DNA of 64,000 nucleotides from Pholis gunnellus (Eukaryota > Chordata > Actinopteri > Perciformes > Pholidae), in NCBI GenBank assembly GCA_910591455.2, contig OU342816.1, positions 5,846,476-5,910,475 of the forward strand, in the 5' to 3' direction. Shown one piece after another: positions 11,314 to 24,170 of the stretch. Below the pieces are notes generated by a model. It was not told the DNA's origin, made no database searches, and saw nothing but the letters and a program-made list of their open reading frames with translations. Made by a program: the position numbers and the translations under genes. Numbering within the stretch: the first letter of the stretch is position 1; every line of letters begins with the position of its first letter.

Positions 11314-14300
11314 CTCTCGACTCAGCAATCTGTACCTTTTTGAGTGACTGCATAATTGAACAAAACCTGTGTAGTTCTGTCATTGGAAATACTGAATGGG
11401 GTTACACTCCAGCTTGAGTACTGTGCACTATGGGGGTCCCCAAGATAAATCTAAAGGAGTCAAATGTTTTTTTAATGGGACAAGAAAGACAAAATGAGGG
11501 AGATTCTCTAATCATTGTTTGTTTCTTGTAACATATCGGTAACTTTCACCTCTTCGGGCCTCTAAAAGTCATTCAAATGAAACAAGCGGAGACAGAAAAG
11601 TCATGTCAAAGTCAAGGCCATGACGTGTGGACGTTTCTTCACGAGCCAAAAGAACTCCTGCTGTACGACAAATGAACTCAAGCTCAAGAATACGGACAGT
11701 AAGTTATGCTTGATTTCTATTTTAGTGGCGTAAGCGTTGGATTAGTCCGCGAGGTGAGCGGTGCGAGCTAGCTAGCTAACTGTTCTGGACTGATCGAAGT
11801 GGTTTAATGTTTGTTCAGCTGACATATTAAAGCAAGAGAATAGATTAAACAGATTACATTTTAGCCACATTGTCAAATGTTATCTTCTTTGAGACGTAAT
11901 TACAGGAACTAACCGTTGTGATCTCAGGGAGAAAATAAATGTATTTTTTAAAAATATCTTTGCATCACAAATCTGTCCATAAGTCCGCGCATGTGTCTCA
12001 TGTACGTTTTCAAGTCAGGTGATGTAATGTCACTGCAATAGGTACAGCTGGCAACAATACACAGGCGGGGAACACATCTGCATGTATTAGTAATTATGAT
12101 AACTGTGTAAACAGTCAGTGAATGTTGCAGAACATATTTCGGTCTATTTAAACAAAGTAAATGAATATGACTATGATTATTGAATGCCACATTACAGAAA
12201 GTAATCCTCACTTTTTTCTGCTGAGCAAAACACTGAGGGTAGTATTTGACGCACTTGATCACTAAAAGTTGATGGCTGGTAAAATATTTATACGGCTGAA
12301 ATTGTGATTTATGTTTTTATTAGGTTCATTAGCCGAAAGAGTAGCTGCTGCCGAAAGAGTAGCAGCTGTAAAGCAGTTCCTGTGGGCTTTTAGTGGGAAT
12401 ACTCAAGTAATAATTGTATTCAGATCAATAATTGTATTCAGTAATAATTGGGTTCAGATCAATGCCTCATCAAGCAACTAAAGCACTGGTCTGTATGGAT
12501 GGAGCAGAGCTGCCCAGGGCTCAGTTCATCTTTATGTATGTAAATATTACACATGGTGGTTTATCACTGAAGCCTTTATTCTTTTTTAATGCACAGACTG
12601 CAGGACTAATATTTAAATATCACAATGTTTTGTTCAACCCCAAATAAGCTGGTTTGTTAATGACGTCTAGAAGATCTCATGCATTCACTCGTGATGGGGA
12701 AACGAAGCTTTCTGAAGCTCTGGTGTTCACTGCTTTGAAACACTTGATGCTGTCAGAAATGGCGACATCTTCTGGCCACACCGTGGTATTGCATCGGTAC
12801 GGATGGATTGACAGTTGGTACAAAATGTTTTTACTGCTGTCATTTCTCTCGTTAGTTGTGAATGCAGTGTCGACAGATCGGAGAAGATCCGCACACTGCG
12901 TTAAACGCCCCCTCAGCTATTTGAACTATGCAACGTTTCCATCAAACAGAGATCTTCGTCAGGCGTATAGCTCTGTAGTTCTGAGAGATCTAGATCTCAA
13001 TTAATATTTATGTGAGCTTCTGATACAGTGTGTGGATCTCTTGTTTTAATTCTCTCCTTTTTTAGATTTTTTTTTTATCCAGTTCCTGTTGAAGTTTTTT
13101 TAGGGATGTGCATACAGCCCTGTACATGTCTCTGATACTCACTCAAATTTCTTGGCTGTGGACAGGACGTATGAGTGCGTGACTGAAGAGGGTCCGGTCT
13201 CCACAGCATGGTCCGTCCTGCAAGACAGAAGAAGCTGTTGTGGATTTGCTGCGTCTTTGTTGCACCATTTAGATTTGTAGCTCTTTTTCTTTTTTTTCAA
13301 TTTAATTTACTTCTAAATTATGACTTTGTTTTCAATGTTGCATCTTGATTTCTGAGAGTACCTCGCTTCTTCTTGCTCCTGCTTGGATTTCTGGATCCAA
13401 CAGCCGTCATTTTTCAGTGCATTCCGCACCCTGGTGGTTTGAAACACCGTGCTTCTGTTAACCTCTACAACACACACACACACTTTCTGTCAGAACTGGG
13501 TACCAAGAATACATGCATAACACTTTAAAATCAGGTTGAAATGTTTGATTGAAGTGTGACTTACCCTTTGACATGATGCTGGTGTTTTTTCAGATGTTCA
13601 ACCTGATCAAAGTATTTAATGATAAAATGTTCTCATTTTTTCCAGGTTTGTTTTTAAGTTTCCATAGAAATAAAACAAAACAGTAATAGCAGTGTACACA
13701 ACTGTAATATATTATATCTGCCTCTCTGAATTAACGAGCACTAATAAACATTGAAATTACATATTTACACTAAACCACATTTGTTTAAAATGAAAACGGT
13801 TGAAAAATGTTCTACTGGAGTAAAGAAAGCCAACCTGACAGATTGTAATAATGTTGTTCTACATATTAGTCTCCATATTTGCTGAGGATCTGAACCCGCC
13901 CCGTGTTTACAGTGCATGTCCTGTCACACTGGGCATCTGGTCCGCATTCTCTTTGAGCTCCACTTAACATTTTGACCTGCACTTAGCGTTTTAATCTCCT
14001 GTGATGAATCTCGCAGGAGATGTGCCAGCACCAATTAACCAGGTCAAATACATTATGCATAGGAAATTAAAGCAACTCTGGCTCCGTAATGAGCCCTTAC
14101 CCCTGCATAGCCAGTGGAACAAAATAAATAAATCAAACAGAACTAGTGTGCAGCCCATTCTTGCACCAAATTGTGCTCTCACCTGTTGAGGTCAGCTGTG
14201 TCAGAGCAGAGTGGTGTCAAGCTTCCTGTGGGTCTCTTGTCTCATACGGTCGAGCAGGTATGGAGATATTTCCACCTGAGCCCCCCCCCCTCCCTCTCTC

Positions 14301-14700
14301 TCTCCTGTTGTTTCAGATTCCTCCCACTGATAGTGTGAAAGTGGATGCTGCTATGCAGGTCGATCGAGGGGGTGGGTGGGTTGGTTTCCATGTAAATCAA
14401 GGAGTGGGTAGACAGGTGACATTGTTTTTAAAGTTCCGTGTTTCTTGAAATGTTACATCGCAGAGTTGCCAAATCCACACAGTCACATTTAATTCCTAAG
14501 GTGTGAGACGACCTTTTTAAACCGACAGTTTAGTGCTTAGTGCTGTTTTTCTTTTTCATACTGTACTGTAAATGATGCCAGCAATGACACTTTGCAGCTC
14601 AATAACTGAAGAAATTTCGTAAGAAACCTTTTTAGTGTTGTTTCCTCTTGGCGGCTCCAAAGAAAGATGTTCCTTCACAAACAGGCCGTTCCAGTTGGCG
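11314..14700. other. Gene-poor interval
   Basis: No exon chain is supported. At 11735-11780 a CpG-containing stretch with GCGAGGTGAGCGG followed by repeated GCTAGC resembles the start of a fish first intron, so an unplaced transcription start may lie near 11740. Near 12330-12365 an 18-base unit containing CCGAAAGAGTAGC is tandemly repeated. Near 12405-12465 a TAATAATTG/TTCAGATCAAT unit is repeated. A 116-codon ORF at 12654-13004 shows no recognisable domain and is not called. Confidence 0.5.
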
Positions 14701-14703
14701 GGG

Positions 14704-14704
<1 letters not shown>

Positions 14705-14734
<30 letters not shown>
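14705..14734 (+). repeat. Poly-G run of 30
   Basis: Thirty consecutive G, preceded by GGGGCGGGGC-like sequence from about 14698. It is capable of G-quadruplex formation on the plus strand. Exact length in such runs is unreliable in assemblies. Confidence 0.9.
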
Positions 14735-16110
14735 CTGCTCGGAATCATGAAAGACCTGATCTGAAGCAACATGGAATTTAGTCTACTCAGCTGTTTCATA
14801 TCCAATCAAAAATGTGCAACTTTTCCAGAGAAACTAAAACAAATGTTAAGTAATTTCACATTGTAATCAACTGAAATGTTCACAGTTTGGTGTGTGGATT
14901 ATTCACAGTATCTGGGACACTGTCTCTGTAGAGAGACGTTTTTTAATGTTATTAAAAAATAACCTGCTGCCAAGCTTATCGGCATGGCTTGATTAGTAAA
15001 AAAATACTTGTTTAACATTTGGGTTAACGTATCCCTTAAACATACAGAAGTCAGTAGAACTAGCACACATTGTCTTTTTCCTCACACACTAACTTACACA
15101 CACAGACACAGGTAGCTGCAAAAATTCAGCATTGTGTCATCCCTTCTTTGATGCTGTGTCTCCAGTTGAAATATTTCCACTTGACAATGTCAAACACGAC
15201 CCTTTAGAGACAAAATATGTGAGGAATCCAGCAGAGCTTCCTCTGTTGGTTTGCCTCCTTGAACCTCAGCCAACGTTATCGTCAGTAAAACATTCCTCCG
15301 GCACCTTATCAAAACAAGATATGTGGCAGGTGTAGGTGTATTGCTCAGTGAAAAGTGTGGCAGAAGACAGGAGGGTACATTCTGTCCTTAACGGCATTTT
15401 TATACAAAACATATTCCATAAACACTAAAAGGGACAAAGTGAAAAGAGGGAATTTCAGTAAGTTTTAAAACCAAAAAGTATATTTTGATGCTGTCAAATT
15501 GGAGACTGGTCTATAAGTATTGTGACTACAAAGCCAAATACAAATTCAAATATATGAAATATATCATGGCGTGTGTGCTTTGTTCAAGTATGTGTGTTCT
15601 GTGTTTCACCCTGCTGCAAGACAAATCTCCCCTTGTGGTGATTTACTGACCGCCTTGTGTTTCTATGGCCATTTTGGCTGCTTACATTGTCATGTATTTC
15701 CATTTTAGTTTTCAAAAACTGGCCTTCAAGAATTGATATTATAAGACTCATATGCCTTCTACTTCAGCATTGTATAGCTTGCACATTATGATGAAACACA
15801 ACCACAATGCAATCTTGAAAATATGGCCATTATGGATGCAATGCAGCCATAACATGATATGTGACTTTCAAGGCATTCAAATTACTACAAATCAAAGGCA
15901 AGTTTAATGTTGATCATATGTTTTGATGCATCTGATATGTTCTGCCTCCTATATTCACCATTACAACGCTGCACATTTGTATGAAGGCACTTTACTTGAC
16001 AACAAGTGAGTCCATATGGCAACAAAAAAAACAATACAATACGCCAAAGTCACTCGTAGTTAAAAAACATACAGACATGTGTTCCAATGTTTCCAAAAAC
16101 AAGAAGAATA
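14735..16110. other. Spacer without recognisable features
   Basis: AT-rich unique-looking sequence. ORFs here are under 70 codons and show no domain. I see no RNA gene. Confidence 0.5.
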
Positions 16111-17960
16111 CCTTGTGTCACTCTGTCTGTGTTGGCTCACTTAAGGCCTTTATGATTACATTTTCTGAGTTATTCAATCGACATTTCAATTTGTAGATAA
16201 AATTCCTCAACACAGCATGGAAGGGGGGAACATTACGGCTCACAAACGTATTACTTGCACTTGTCCATCTTGGAAGCTTGAGCGAGATTCTAAAAGCATC
16301 ATTAAATGCCACCTGAATCTTATTCATTTCTGCTTTGCTATAGCTGCACACCACTAGTGGGCTGTATACAGTGGAGTCGGCTCTAAAGAGAGCTGTTTTA
16401 ACATCTTCTGTACACATGGGAAATTTACATGCCAGCATATTGGCTTGTGCACACAGTTTGCAGCGCTGCCGCTGCACATCGTCATCATCACTTAGGTCAT
16501 TCCCGATGATGTGACCCAAATATCAAATTTTGTGCACCACATTTAGCTCTTGGCCTCCCATAAAAAGGAAAATGTAGCTTCTGATCCTCCTTGGTTTTAG
16601 CTATCATGATCACACTCTTTTTAGAGTTGAATTTAATCTCATACTGTACGCCATAACACGAGCAGACTCTGAGCAATTGCTGTAAACCAGCGCTATAAAG
16701 GAGACAGGACCACATCAGCGTACATCAGATGGTTAATAAGACTTTCCCCCACCATACATCCTGTCTTAGACTCTTTTAACTTTTTAGAAAGATCATCCAT
16801 ATATAGATTAAAAAGAGCAGGTGACAGTATTCCACCTTGTCGGATGCCATTGGTCACTGGGAAGGGTGCAGATATACACTCTTAACCCTATTTAGCTCGC
16901 ATGGTTTGATATGAATACCAAAAGTGCAAAATCCTAATCAAGTATGGAGGGACCCCTCGCTCTTGTAGTTTGACAAACAATTTAGAATGATTAATTCAGT
17001 CAAAAGCTTTAGATGCATCCAGGAAATAGATAAATATTGTAGTGTTATGTCTCCTGTACTTACTAACAACTTCCTTCAGTGCATATATACAGAAGTCTGT
17101 GCTATGTTTACTTTAAAAAACAAATTGATTGTCAGTGGTTATTATGTATTCTTGAAGCCTATCTAAGACAATTTGTTCGAATACTTTAGAAAGTACGCTA
17201 GCCAGAGCAATTGGTCTGTAATTTTCAGTGCTGGATATTTTACGGGTTTTATCTTTGATTACTGACACTAACAAAACATTCAGCAGAGAGTCAGGAAGTA
17301 CGTCATGCAGTAACAATCCAGAAAAACACATAGCAAGTAACACTGGAATTCTATGGCTAGCATTCTTCAGATGTTCTGCTGCTATTTGGTCAAGGCCACA
17401 TGCTTTGTTCACTGCCAATTTCTCAATGGCATACAACACTTCATCAGGTCTAATACACACACCAGCATCATTAGGAACATCACCAATATTAAATGCATTA
17501 CTCTCAACACTGTTGAAAATATCCCTATAATGTTTACTTTACAGATCTGCAATACTGTCCGAACCAGTAGCCCCATCAATATTGGATGGCAAGGGCATCT
17601 TAATGTTATCGGCAACCTTAACTTCTTTCCAGAAATCATAGACATTATTCTGCTGAATTTTTGGCCATGGAATTTGCCCTTATTGCCTGTTCATTTATTT
17701 TAATAAAGCGCACAGCTATTTAAATCTAGCATTTGTGTGTTTCTTGTGTTCACACTCTGGACCATGTCTTGCTTGTCCTGATAAAACCTAGTTTTTTTTA
17801 AAAGCTTCTTTATCCTCTATATGTAGTTCAGACACATATTCATTCCATCCTGACCTAAGATTATGCAGTTCAGCCCTTTTTTTGCACTATGCATAGATCA
17901 CTGTTGTTGTTCAGTAAGACTTCTATTCTCTGATCATAGCGAGAGTTATTTAGACAAATA
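16110..17960 (-). mobile_element. Decayed non-LTR retrotransposon (LINE) reverse-transcriptase fragment
   Basis: On the minus strand, several frames together read as a LINE ORF2. The order is: a segment GWNEYVSELH near 17840; the pre-RT/RT entry (NKACGLDQIAAEHLKNA near 17380, then ENYRPIALASVLSKVFEQIV near 17200); an FLDASKAFD-like motif near 17010; and a C-terminal part (ALFRADSTVYSPLVVCSY and FRISLKLPRWTSAS) at 16260-16400. Frameshifts and in-frame stops separate these pieces, so it is dead and truncated. The clade was not determined. Neither a poly-A tail nor a target-site duplication was identified. Confidence 0.8.
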
Positions 17961-18059
17961 TTTCTAAATAAAATATGAAGATTTAGTAGGTATATTTCTT
18001 CGTGTCTTCTAATTCCCGCGTGTTATTGAATGCATCTTTTCCACTCCATGGTGTCCGCC

Positions 18060-18127
18060 ATAGTTTCTACAGGAAGTGACGTCAGTCGTTGTGTCGGGTC
18101 TTCTTTTTGTCGTGTGGTAGCAGCAAC
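18060..18127 (+). promoter_or_regulatory. cwc15 probable 5' UTR exon and promoter
   Basis: A CpG-bearing segment ending in CAGCAAC followed by the strong donor GTAAGTG at 18128, upstream of the cwc15 start codon. It carries TGACGTCA-like sequence (AGTGACGTCAGT) at about 18074, a CREB/ATF-type motif common in housekeeping promoters. The exact transcription start is not visible. Confidence 0.5.
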
Positions 18128-18813
18128 GTAAGTGTTATTTCTCCAGAAATAATTGCTAAAATGCCGATAATTTGAATTTTAGTTTTATTTAGCTGAAACA
18201 CCCTTTTGAAACAGTTCGTGTCTGACGGTACACAGTAGGCAGGTGAGGCGAAACAGTATTGTTTTCCTCCTCAACAGCGTTGTCAGATCAGGCTAGCATG
18301 CTAGCAACTTATTAGTTAGCTGCACTGGCTAACTAGCTAGCTTGTTTTATGTACTTTATCAATAACTAGTAAACAAGTTATTTGCCTAAAAAGAGAGATT
18401 ATTTGATTCACAAAGACAGCAGCCTAGGTGTTAACCTTTTTAATCGTATCCGTTAAAACGTGTTTGACGAATGAACAATTGAGTTTGAATGTAAAATTTG
18501 TAATTTCACTAACTTGGCTCATTCAGTTTCTCTCAACCATAATGAATCATAAATGCTTACATTGTATACAACTACATCAACACAACAATATTACCTGTAA
18601 CGTTCATTTATAAGATATTGTACACTTCCCCTGCAGACAAGATGTGGATGGTGGATTCTTAGCTAGTTGACAATATATGTCCTCACTTTTAGGTGAAGAC
18701 ATTTAGAGTAGCATAAAAGATGATGTTGTTGGTGTGCACTGTTCTAAACATCACTTGGTTTTCAGTTCACGTTTGTTCTCCTTTCATGTGCTACTACAGC
18801 AGAGCCATCAAAG

Positions 18814-19826
18814 ATGACTACAGCTGCCAGACCAACGTTTGAGCCGGCGAGAGGAGGGAGAGGTAAAGGAGAAGGAGGAGGGGATCTGAGTGCCCTGTCT
18901 AAGCAGTACTCCAGTCGAGATCTTCCAGGTCACACCAAGATCAAGTACAGGTCAGTTAAGCGAGCACGAGTGAAATCGAGTCTTGGGTTGTAATCGGTGT
19001 GTTGCTGTGTTGCACAGATTTACATCCAGTACGAGACTTTCTGAACTGTTCCATGCATCCAGGATGTATGCATGCTGGCATCAAAAGATGTTTTTTTTGT
19101 TGTTGATAAAATGTTCTCCCGTCCAAAGGCAACCTACCCAGGATAACCCAGAGGAGGTGCGTGCCCGTGACTTCCGCAGGGAGCTGGAGGAGAAGGAGCG
19201 TGTAGTTGCACGTGAAAAGATCAGAGAAAGGGGACCAAGAGGTTGGTCTGTCCTTAGGGACTTGTTAAACATATTCTTTAGTTAATATTTCTGACCAATA
19301 GTTTAAACCCATGAAACACCAATTTTCCAGACCACACCACATCGTCATCATCTTCGTCATCATCTTCAAAGAGGCCCAGACTGGATCAGATCCCAGCAGC
19401 CAACCTCGACGCTGACGACCCTCTCACTGATGTAAGTGTTGGCACTGCACACTTGGGGGTGATTAGCGCTCATCAAGCTCCCTCACCAATGTTGCTCGGC
19501 TGTTTTTAGGATGATGAGGACGAGGACTCTGATGACGACAGTGATGACGACGACACTGCCGCTCTTCTGGCAGAACTGGAGAAGATCAAGAAGGAGCGGG
19601 CTGAAGAGCAAGAACGCAAAGTAAACTATCGTTTCAGACTTTCGTGTTTGAACCCGGCTGACGGCAAAATGAGACGTGGGTTTAGTTTGAGAGGAGGCAA
19701 ATGCCTCATTTAGTGACTTTGTTTCTTCTCCCATCGTAGGAGCGGGAGCAAAAGGCGGAGGAGGAGAGGATTCGCATGGAGAATATCCTGAGTGGCAATC
19801 CATTGATCAATTTGGCAGGGCAACAA

Positions 19827-19858
<32 letters not shown>

Positions 19859-20143
19859 GCAGATAACCCAGACTCAGAATACCTTCAGAGTAAAGAGAAG
19901 GTATTTTACAAACACAGATATGCCTGCACAACATGAGTGTTGCATTTGAAGAAAAGAAGTTCCCTTTTACTTTCCTCTAACCAACCACATTTAATTTGTC
20001 AATATCTTTCTAGGTGGGATGATGATGTTGTTTTCAAGAATTGCGCCAAAGGAGTAGACGATGCACGGAAGGAGAAACGCTTTATCAATGACACACTTCG
20101 CTCTGAGTTCCACAAGAAATTTATGGAGAAATATGTAAAGTAA
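18814..20143 (+). CDS. cwc15: Spliceosome-associated protein CWC15 homolog
   Basis: Component of the PRP19/CDC5L-related spliceosomal assembly in the nucleus. Six coding exons: 18814-18950, 19129-19241, 19331-19431, 19510-19620, 19740-19900 and 20014-20143 (TAA). They encode 250 aa against 229 in human. The N-terminus MTTAARPTFEPARGG and block SKQYSSRDLPGHTKIKYR are family hallmarks. A Ser run, KRPRLDQIPAANLDADD, an Asp/Glu-rich stretch and DDTAALLAELEKIKKERAEE follow in the usual order. The end WDDDVVFKNCAKGVDD to FHKKFMEKYVK is near-invariant. The extra length is mostly a 14-residue Gln run in exon 5 (19821-19862). A 5' UTR exon near 18060-18127 is likely. It lies 1.2 kb upstream of mtmr2 in the same direction. 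Confidence 0.96.
19821..19862 (+). repeat. CAA/CAG repeat encoding Gln14 in cwc15
   Basis: Forty-two bases of CAA and CAG codons, in frame, between the conserved NPLINLAG and ITQTQNTFRVKR. The longest pure CAG block is seven codons. Mammalian CWC15 has no such run at this point. Confidence 0.92.
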
Positions 20144-20383
20144 AGGACTGTCTGTTCATTTTGTTGGTTTTTTTTCCTCCGTCTCATCTCTTTGGTCTCC
20201 GCCCTACTGTTGCCCTCGGTCCCAAGAATGATAGATGGCATTTAGATACATTCTGTACTCAAATGCATTAGTATTTGTACCGTCAACACATAAAATGTTG
20301 TATATAAATGAGTTGGTGAGGACTGAATATGTTAGATTCAACATCTGCGTCTTTCTGTATTTTTTTTTTTAAATATTGATTTC

Positions 20384-20389
20384 AATAAA
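20384..20389 (+). terminator. cwc15 polyadenylation signal AATAAA
   Basis: AATAAA, 241 bases after the cwc15 stop codon, giving a short 3' UTR. Confidence 0.75.
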
Positions 20390-20409
20390 CAACTTTAAGG
20401 CTGTGTTTA

Positions 20410-21386
20410 AAATGGCTCGCAGCAATTTATTTTAGAACAATGGCTGTCATTGTGGGGAATTATTTTTAAATTTTTTTGTTACATTTTTTAAGTTATTCAC
20501 CCTTTTTCCCAATGTTATCTAGTTTTGGTACAGCTCTAACAGAATGGGTCTATATAAATCCAAACTTATGAACCATAACAAATGAAATGACTTCAACATG
20601 ATACAATATATTTATAAGGACCTTAGTTCAGAATCATATTTGGGGATTTTTTTTTTATACAATACAAATTATTCTACACATCCATAAAATTAGAATCACA
20701 TTTCTAATGTCATCTGAGGGGTACGTTAGATTTCATGTCTGCTTTTAGTCTTAAAGCAAACCTTATATTCAATAATCGTTTACAATGTTTAATTGCTCAC
20801 ATTCAACATTTATTATTTGAATATGAATAACATGTACATTTTAAGGAATGAAGCAACATTAAACTATGTTGCTGTTAAACTGTGAGTGCTGTGTTTGTTA
20901 AATTATTCCAGCAGCTGCAATCAGAAAAATAAAACTAACAATGAAGTTACTGAGATGTGGCATTTATGGGACAGGAAACTTGGAGAATGTGCAAAGACGG
21001 CCAAAGCAATGTACGTGCACGTATGATGTTTTTCCTCAAACAGTTAAAACATATTATACTATGCACTTTTTAAATGTGGTATTCCTTTAGAAATATACCC
21101 CACCAAGCGTCTGTTACAGCTGTTTCAGAACGAGTTGTACGGTTGTACAAAATTGTCCAAAGAGCAGTGAAGGCATCGCGCAACAAGCCGTTAGGGGGCG
21201 CTCCGTTCAACAATCGCTTCCTTGTGTCAGGGATTGGGAGGCTGCTGGGAAAACATGGCAGCTTCCTTTTGTTGGTGGGGATTTACTGTACTCCGAGGGG
21301 GGATTTAAACGCATTCTTCGGTGGACAGACACATCTCCAGTCGCGCACACACCGCCAGTCATCCAAACACTTGAAGCAGGAGGAAC
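20410..21386. other. cwc15-mtmr2 spacer with mtmr2 promoter side
   Basis: AT-rich from 20410 to about 21060 with no gene seen. GC and CpG rise from 21120 to the mtmr2 start at 21387. A CTCF-like motif sits at 21187-21204. The first mtmr2 exon appears to run straight into its 5' UTR without an intron. Confidence 0.55.
21187..21204 (+). promoter_or_regulatory. CTCF-like binding motif
   Basis: GCCGTTAGGGGGCGCTCC fits the vertebrate CTCF core (CC-x-x-YAGRKGGCRS). It lies 183 bases upstream of the mtmr2 start codon. Recognised by eye only; binding is inferred. Confidence 0.5.
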
Positions 21387-24139
21387 ATGGAGAAGAGTGG
21401 GAGCATCGACAGTTTGGGCTCGAAGCACTCCTCTTCCCGACAGCCAAGTGTTGATTCATTGTCCAGGTAACTAGCTGAACCCACCACCAACACTGCGCTG
21501 TCCAAGCTAACCTCAGCGAAAAGTTTTGAAAGTAACAGAATGCTTCGTGTGTGTGTTTAAACGTGAGCTAACATGGCTAATCCTGATGCACCGTTTGTGA
21601 CATTAACCGCTCAGGCGTGACCGTTACACCACAGATCGTGTCGGTTGATGTGGTGAACAAACTGCCACCACTGATGACTAATCTGGGCTCCAATTAACGG
21701 CGGTTGTCATTATCGGCTATTAGGACTTATAATGAGAAGGTGGAATACTCATTTGTGCTGTGAGGTGTAAAAAAATGTAAGAAAATGTTCATCAGAATAT
21801 ATCAGAGTCCAGAATAATGTATTTACATACTGTCTGACCAACACTAACAGTTAACGGTGGTTACAATAATCGACTGAGGTGTTATTTATTAATTACTTAA
21901 GGTCTAGGGCTACAAAACATCTGAAAATATGAAAAAAAAATGACAATCACTATTTCCTGGAGCCCTCGGTGACTCCTACTAACTCAGTCTGACTAACCAC
22001 TAAAAACCCCCAAGTTAAAAATATAACATTCTGTCATTTGGCCAGTTTATTTAATCAAATATTGGTTCCGGCACACATGAAAATGAGACGAGGCTGTGGT
22101 TACACCACACTGAGACTGAAAGTATTTCCAGTATTTCATCACTTGTGTTTTTTTTTTTTACCTCTCACCAGTACTTCCACCTCTCGCTCTGACCGGTCTG
22201 CCCAGGCCAAGCCACCCTTTGCCATGTCCTCCGAGTCTGTGGCCGCCTCTGCGGAGCTCTCCCCAGAGTTCAGGGTGAGTAGCCTGCGCGTAGTTCACTG
22301 ACATCCTGCTGCTTCATTATTTACTAATGATAGTGACTGAAGCGTGACTCTCGTCCTTTTCTGCACCCCTTTCAGGTTAAGCCCAAACCGGCTGCCAAGG
22401 TACGCCGTGTCAATGCGTTACACACTACCCAACATAATAATGCATATGATTACTCAGCATATGTCATGGGTTCAGGTCAATAGGCCGCTCCACTTTCAGC
22501 TCTAATTTGTATTGACAGGCGCTCAGAGATTCAGACAAAGAAGAGCCGCAGTTACTTCCAAATGAAACTGTGCAGGACATGGGTACGTTCTCTCTTTGCT
22601 GCAACCACGATAGCTGTGCATGCATAAAGGAAAAGGAGTTTGTAATATATTCAATATAATGGCTAAATCTTTTTTTCTTGTTTTTATTTTATAGCCCAAG
22701 ATGTGACCTATTGCTGTCCTTTCATTGGCGCTCTGAGGGGAACAGTGATAGTTACCAACTACAGACTTTTCTTCAGATGCATGGACAGGGTATGCTTCAT
22801 GGATTTTCACAAAAGCACCTAAAGCGCAGCATTTTGAAGAATCACACTGTTTTTTTTTTTTGTCAAATATGTTGTTGGCTTCTAGGAGCCATCATTTGTC
22901 CTGGACCTGCCCCTTGGGGTGGTGAGTCGTGTGGAAAAGATTGGAAGTGCATCAAACCGTGGTGACGTGTCCTACGGGCTGGTTTGTAAGGTGAGTAAGG
23001 TGGAAATGTTCCGGAATAACTACACCTGGTTTACAGGTTGCAGAGCTAAGACAGCACAGTAGATGACAGTTATACGGTGCACAGGCTAAGGCATATAGAG
23101 GGTGATCCTTCTCTCATCCCTGCTGTGCCAACAGCACTGACAGAAATCATAGTCGTTAAGAAAGAGTGAGGGTATGAACACGCTGCAGTATCGTGCAAAC
23201 ATCCAGCCGTTGACCAAGACCTGCTTCCCTGCCTCTCTGCAGGATTTGCGTAATCTACGATTTGCACACAAGCAAATGGAGGACACACTGAGGAAGTCCA
23301 TTTTTGAAGTGCTGGTGAAATTTGCGTTTCCTGTTTCCAACGGGCTGGTGAGTGATTGTCGGGCGCACTGTCGCTGTAGCTCTGCACTATCTACTGGTGG
23401 ATGAACTTCTCTCCCACTCTCCACAGCAAATATACGCCTATGAATATGGGCAAGTCTTCCCCGAGAACGGATGGAAGGTGTATGACGCTCTCTCGGAATA
23501 CAAAAGACAGGTATTTCTTTTCAAAACAACACAAAGTCGGATGCTTGGCTCAATGTTACAGAACGCCTATTACATCGGTTGCTTGTGTGTGTGTGTGTTT
23601 TAAAGGGTATACCCAATGAAAGCTGGAGGATAACGAAAGTAAACGACCACTACGAGGTTTGTGACACTTACCCATCGACTCTGGCGGTGCCTGTCAACAT
23701 CCCAGACGAAGAGCTGAAGAGAGTAGCTGCCTATCGAGCCAAGGGAAGGATGCCTGTGAGTGACCGGCCTTCCTCTGGGATCTAACTGTTCCTTCTCCTG
23801 TGCAGCTGGATTGTGTCGGACTGTGTCTGTGGTCTTATTCGGTCGGTCGTACGTGCGTTGTGTGTAGGTGTTGTCGTGGATCCATCCAGAGAGCCAGGCG
23901 ACAGTGACGCGCTGCAGTCAGCCCATGGTCGGGGTGAACGGGAAGCGCAGCAAGGAGGACGAGAAGTACCTCCAGGCCATCATGGACGCTAACGCTCAGT
24001 CGCACAAACTCTTCATCTTTGATGCAAGGCCGAGCGTCAACGCCGCTGCGAACAAGGTTTATTACATGTGTTTAAAAAAAGGAAACCCAGGCTCTCCATT
24101 GTTAAGTGGATGAACCATCTCTTCACCAACACTGTCTCC

Positions 24140-24170
<31 letters not shown>

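Noticed and set aside
12654..13004. 116-codon plus-strand ORF
   Set aside because: No recognisable motif, atypical composition and no flanking exons; could be repeat-derived.
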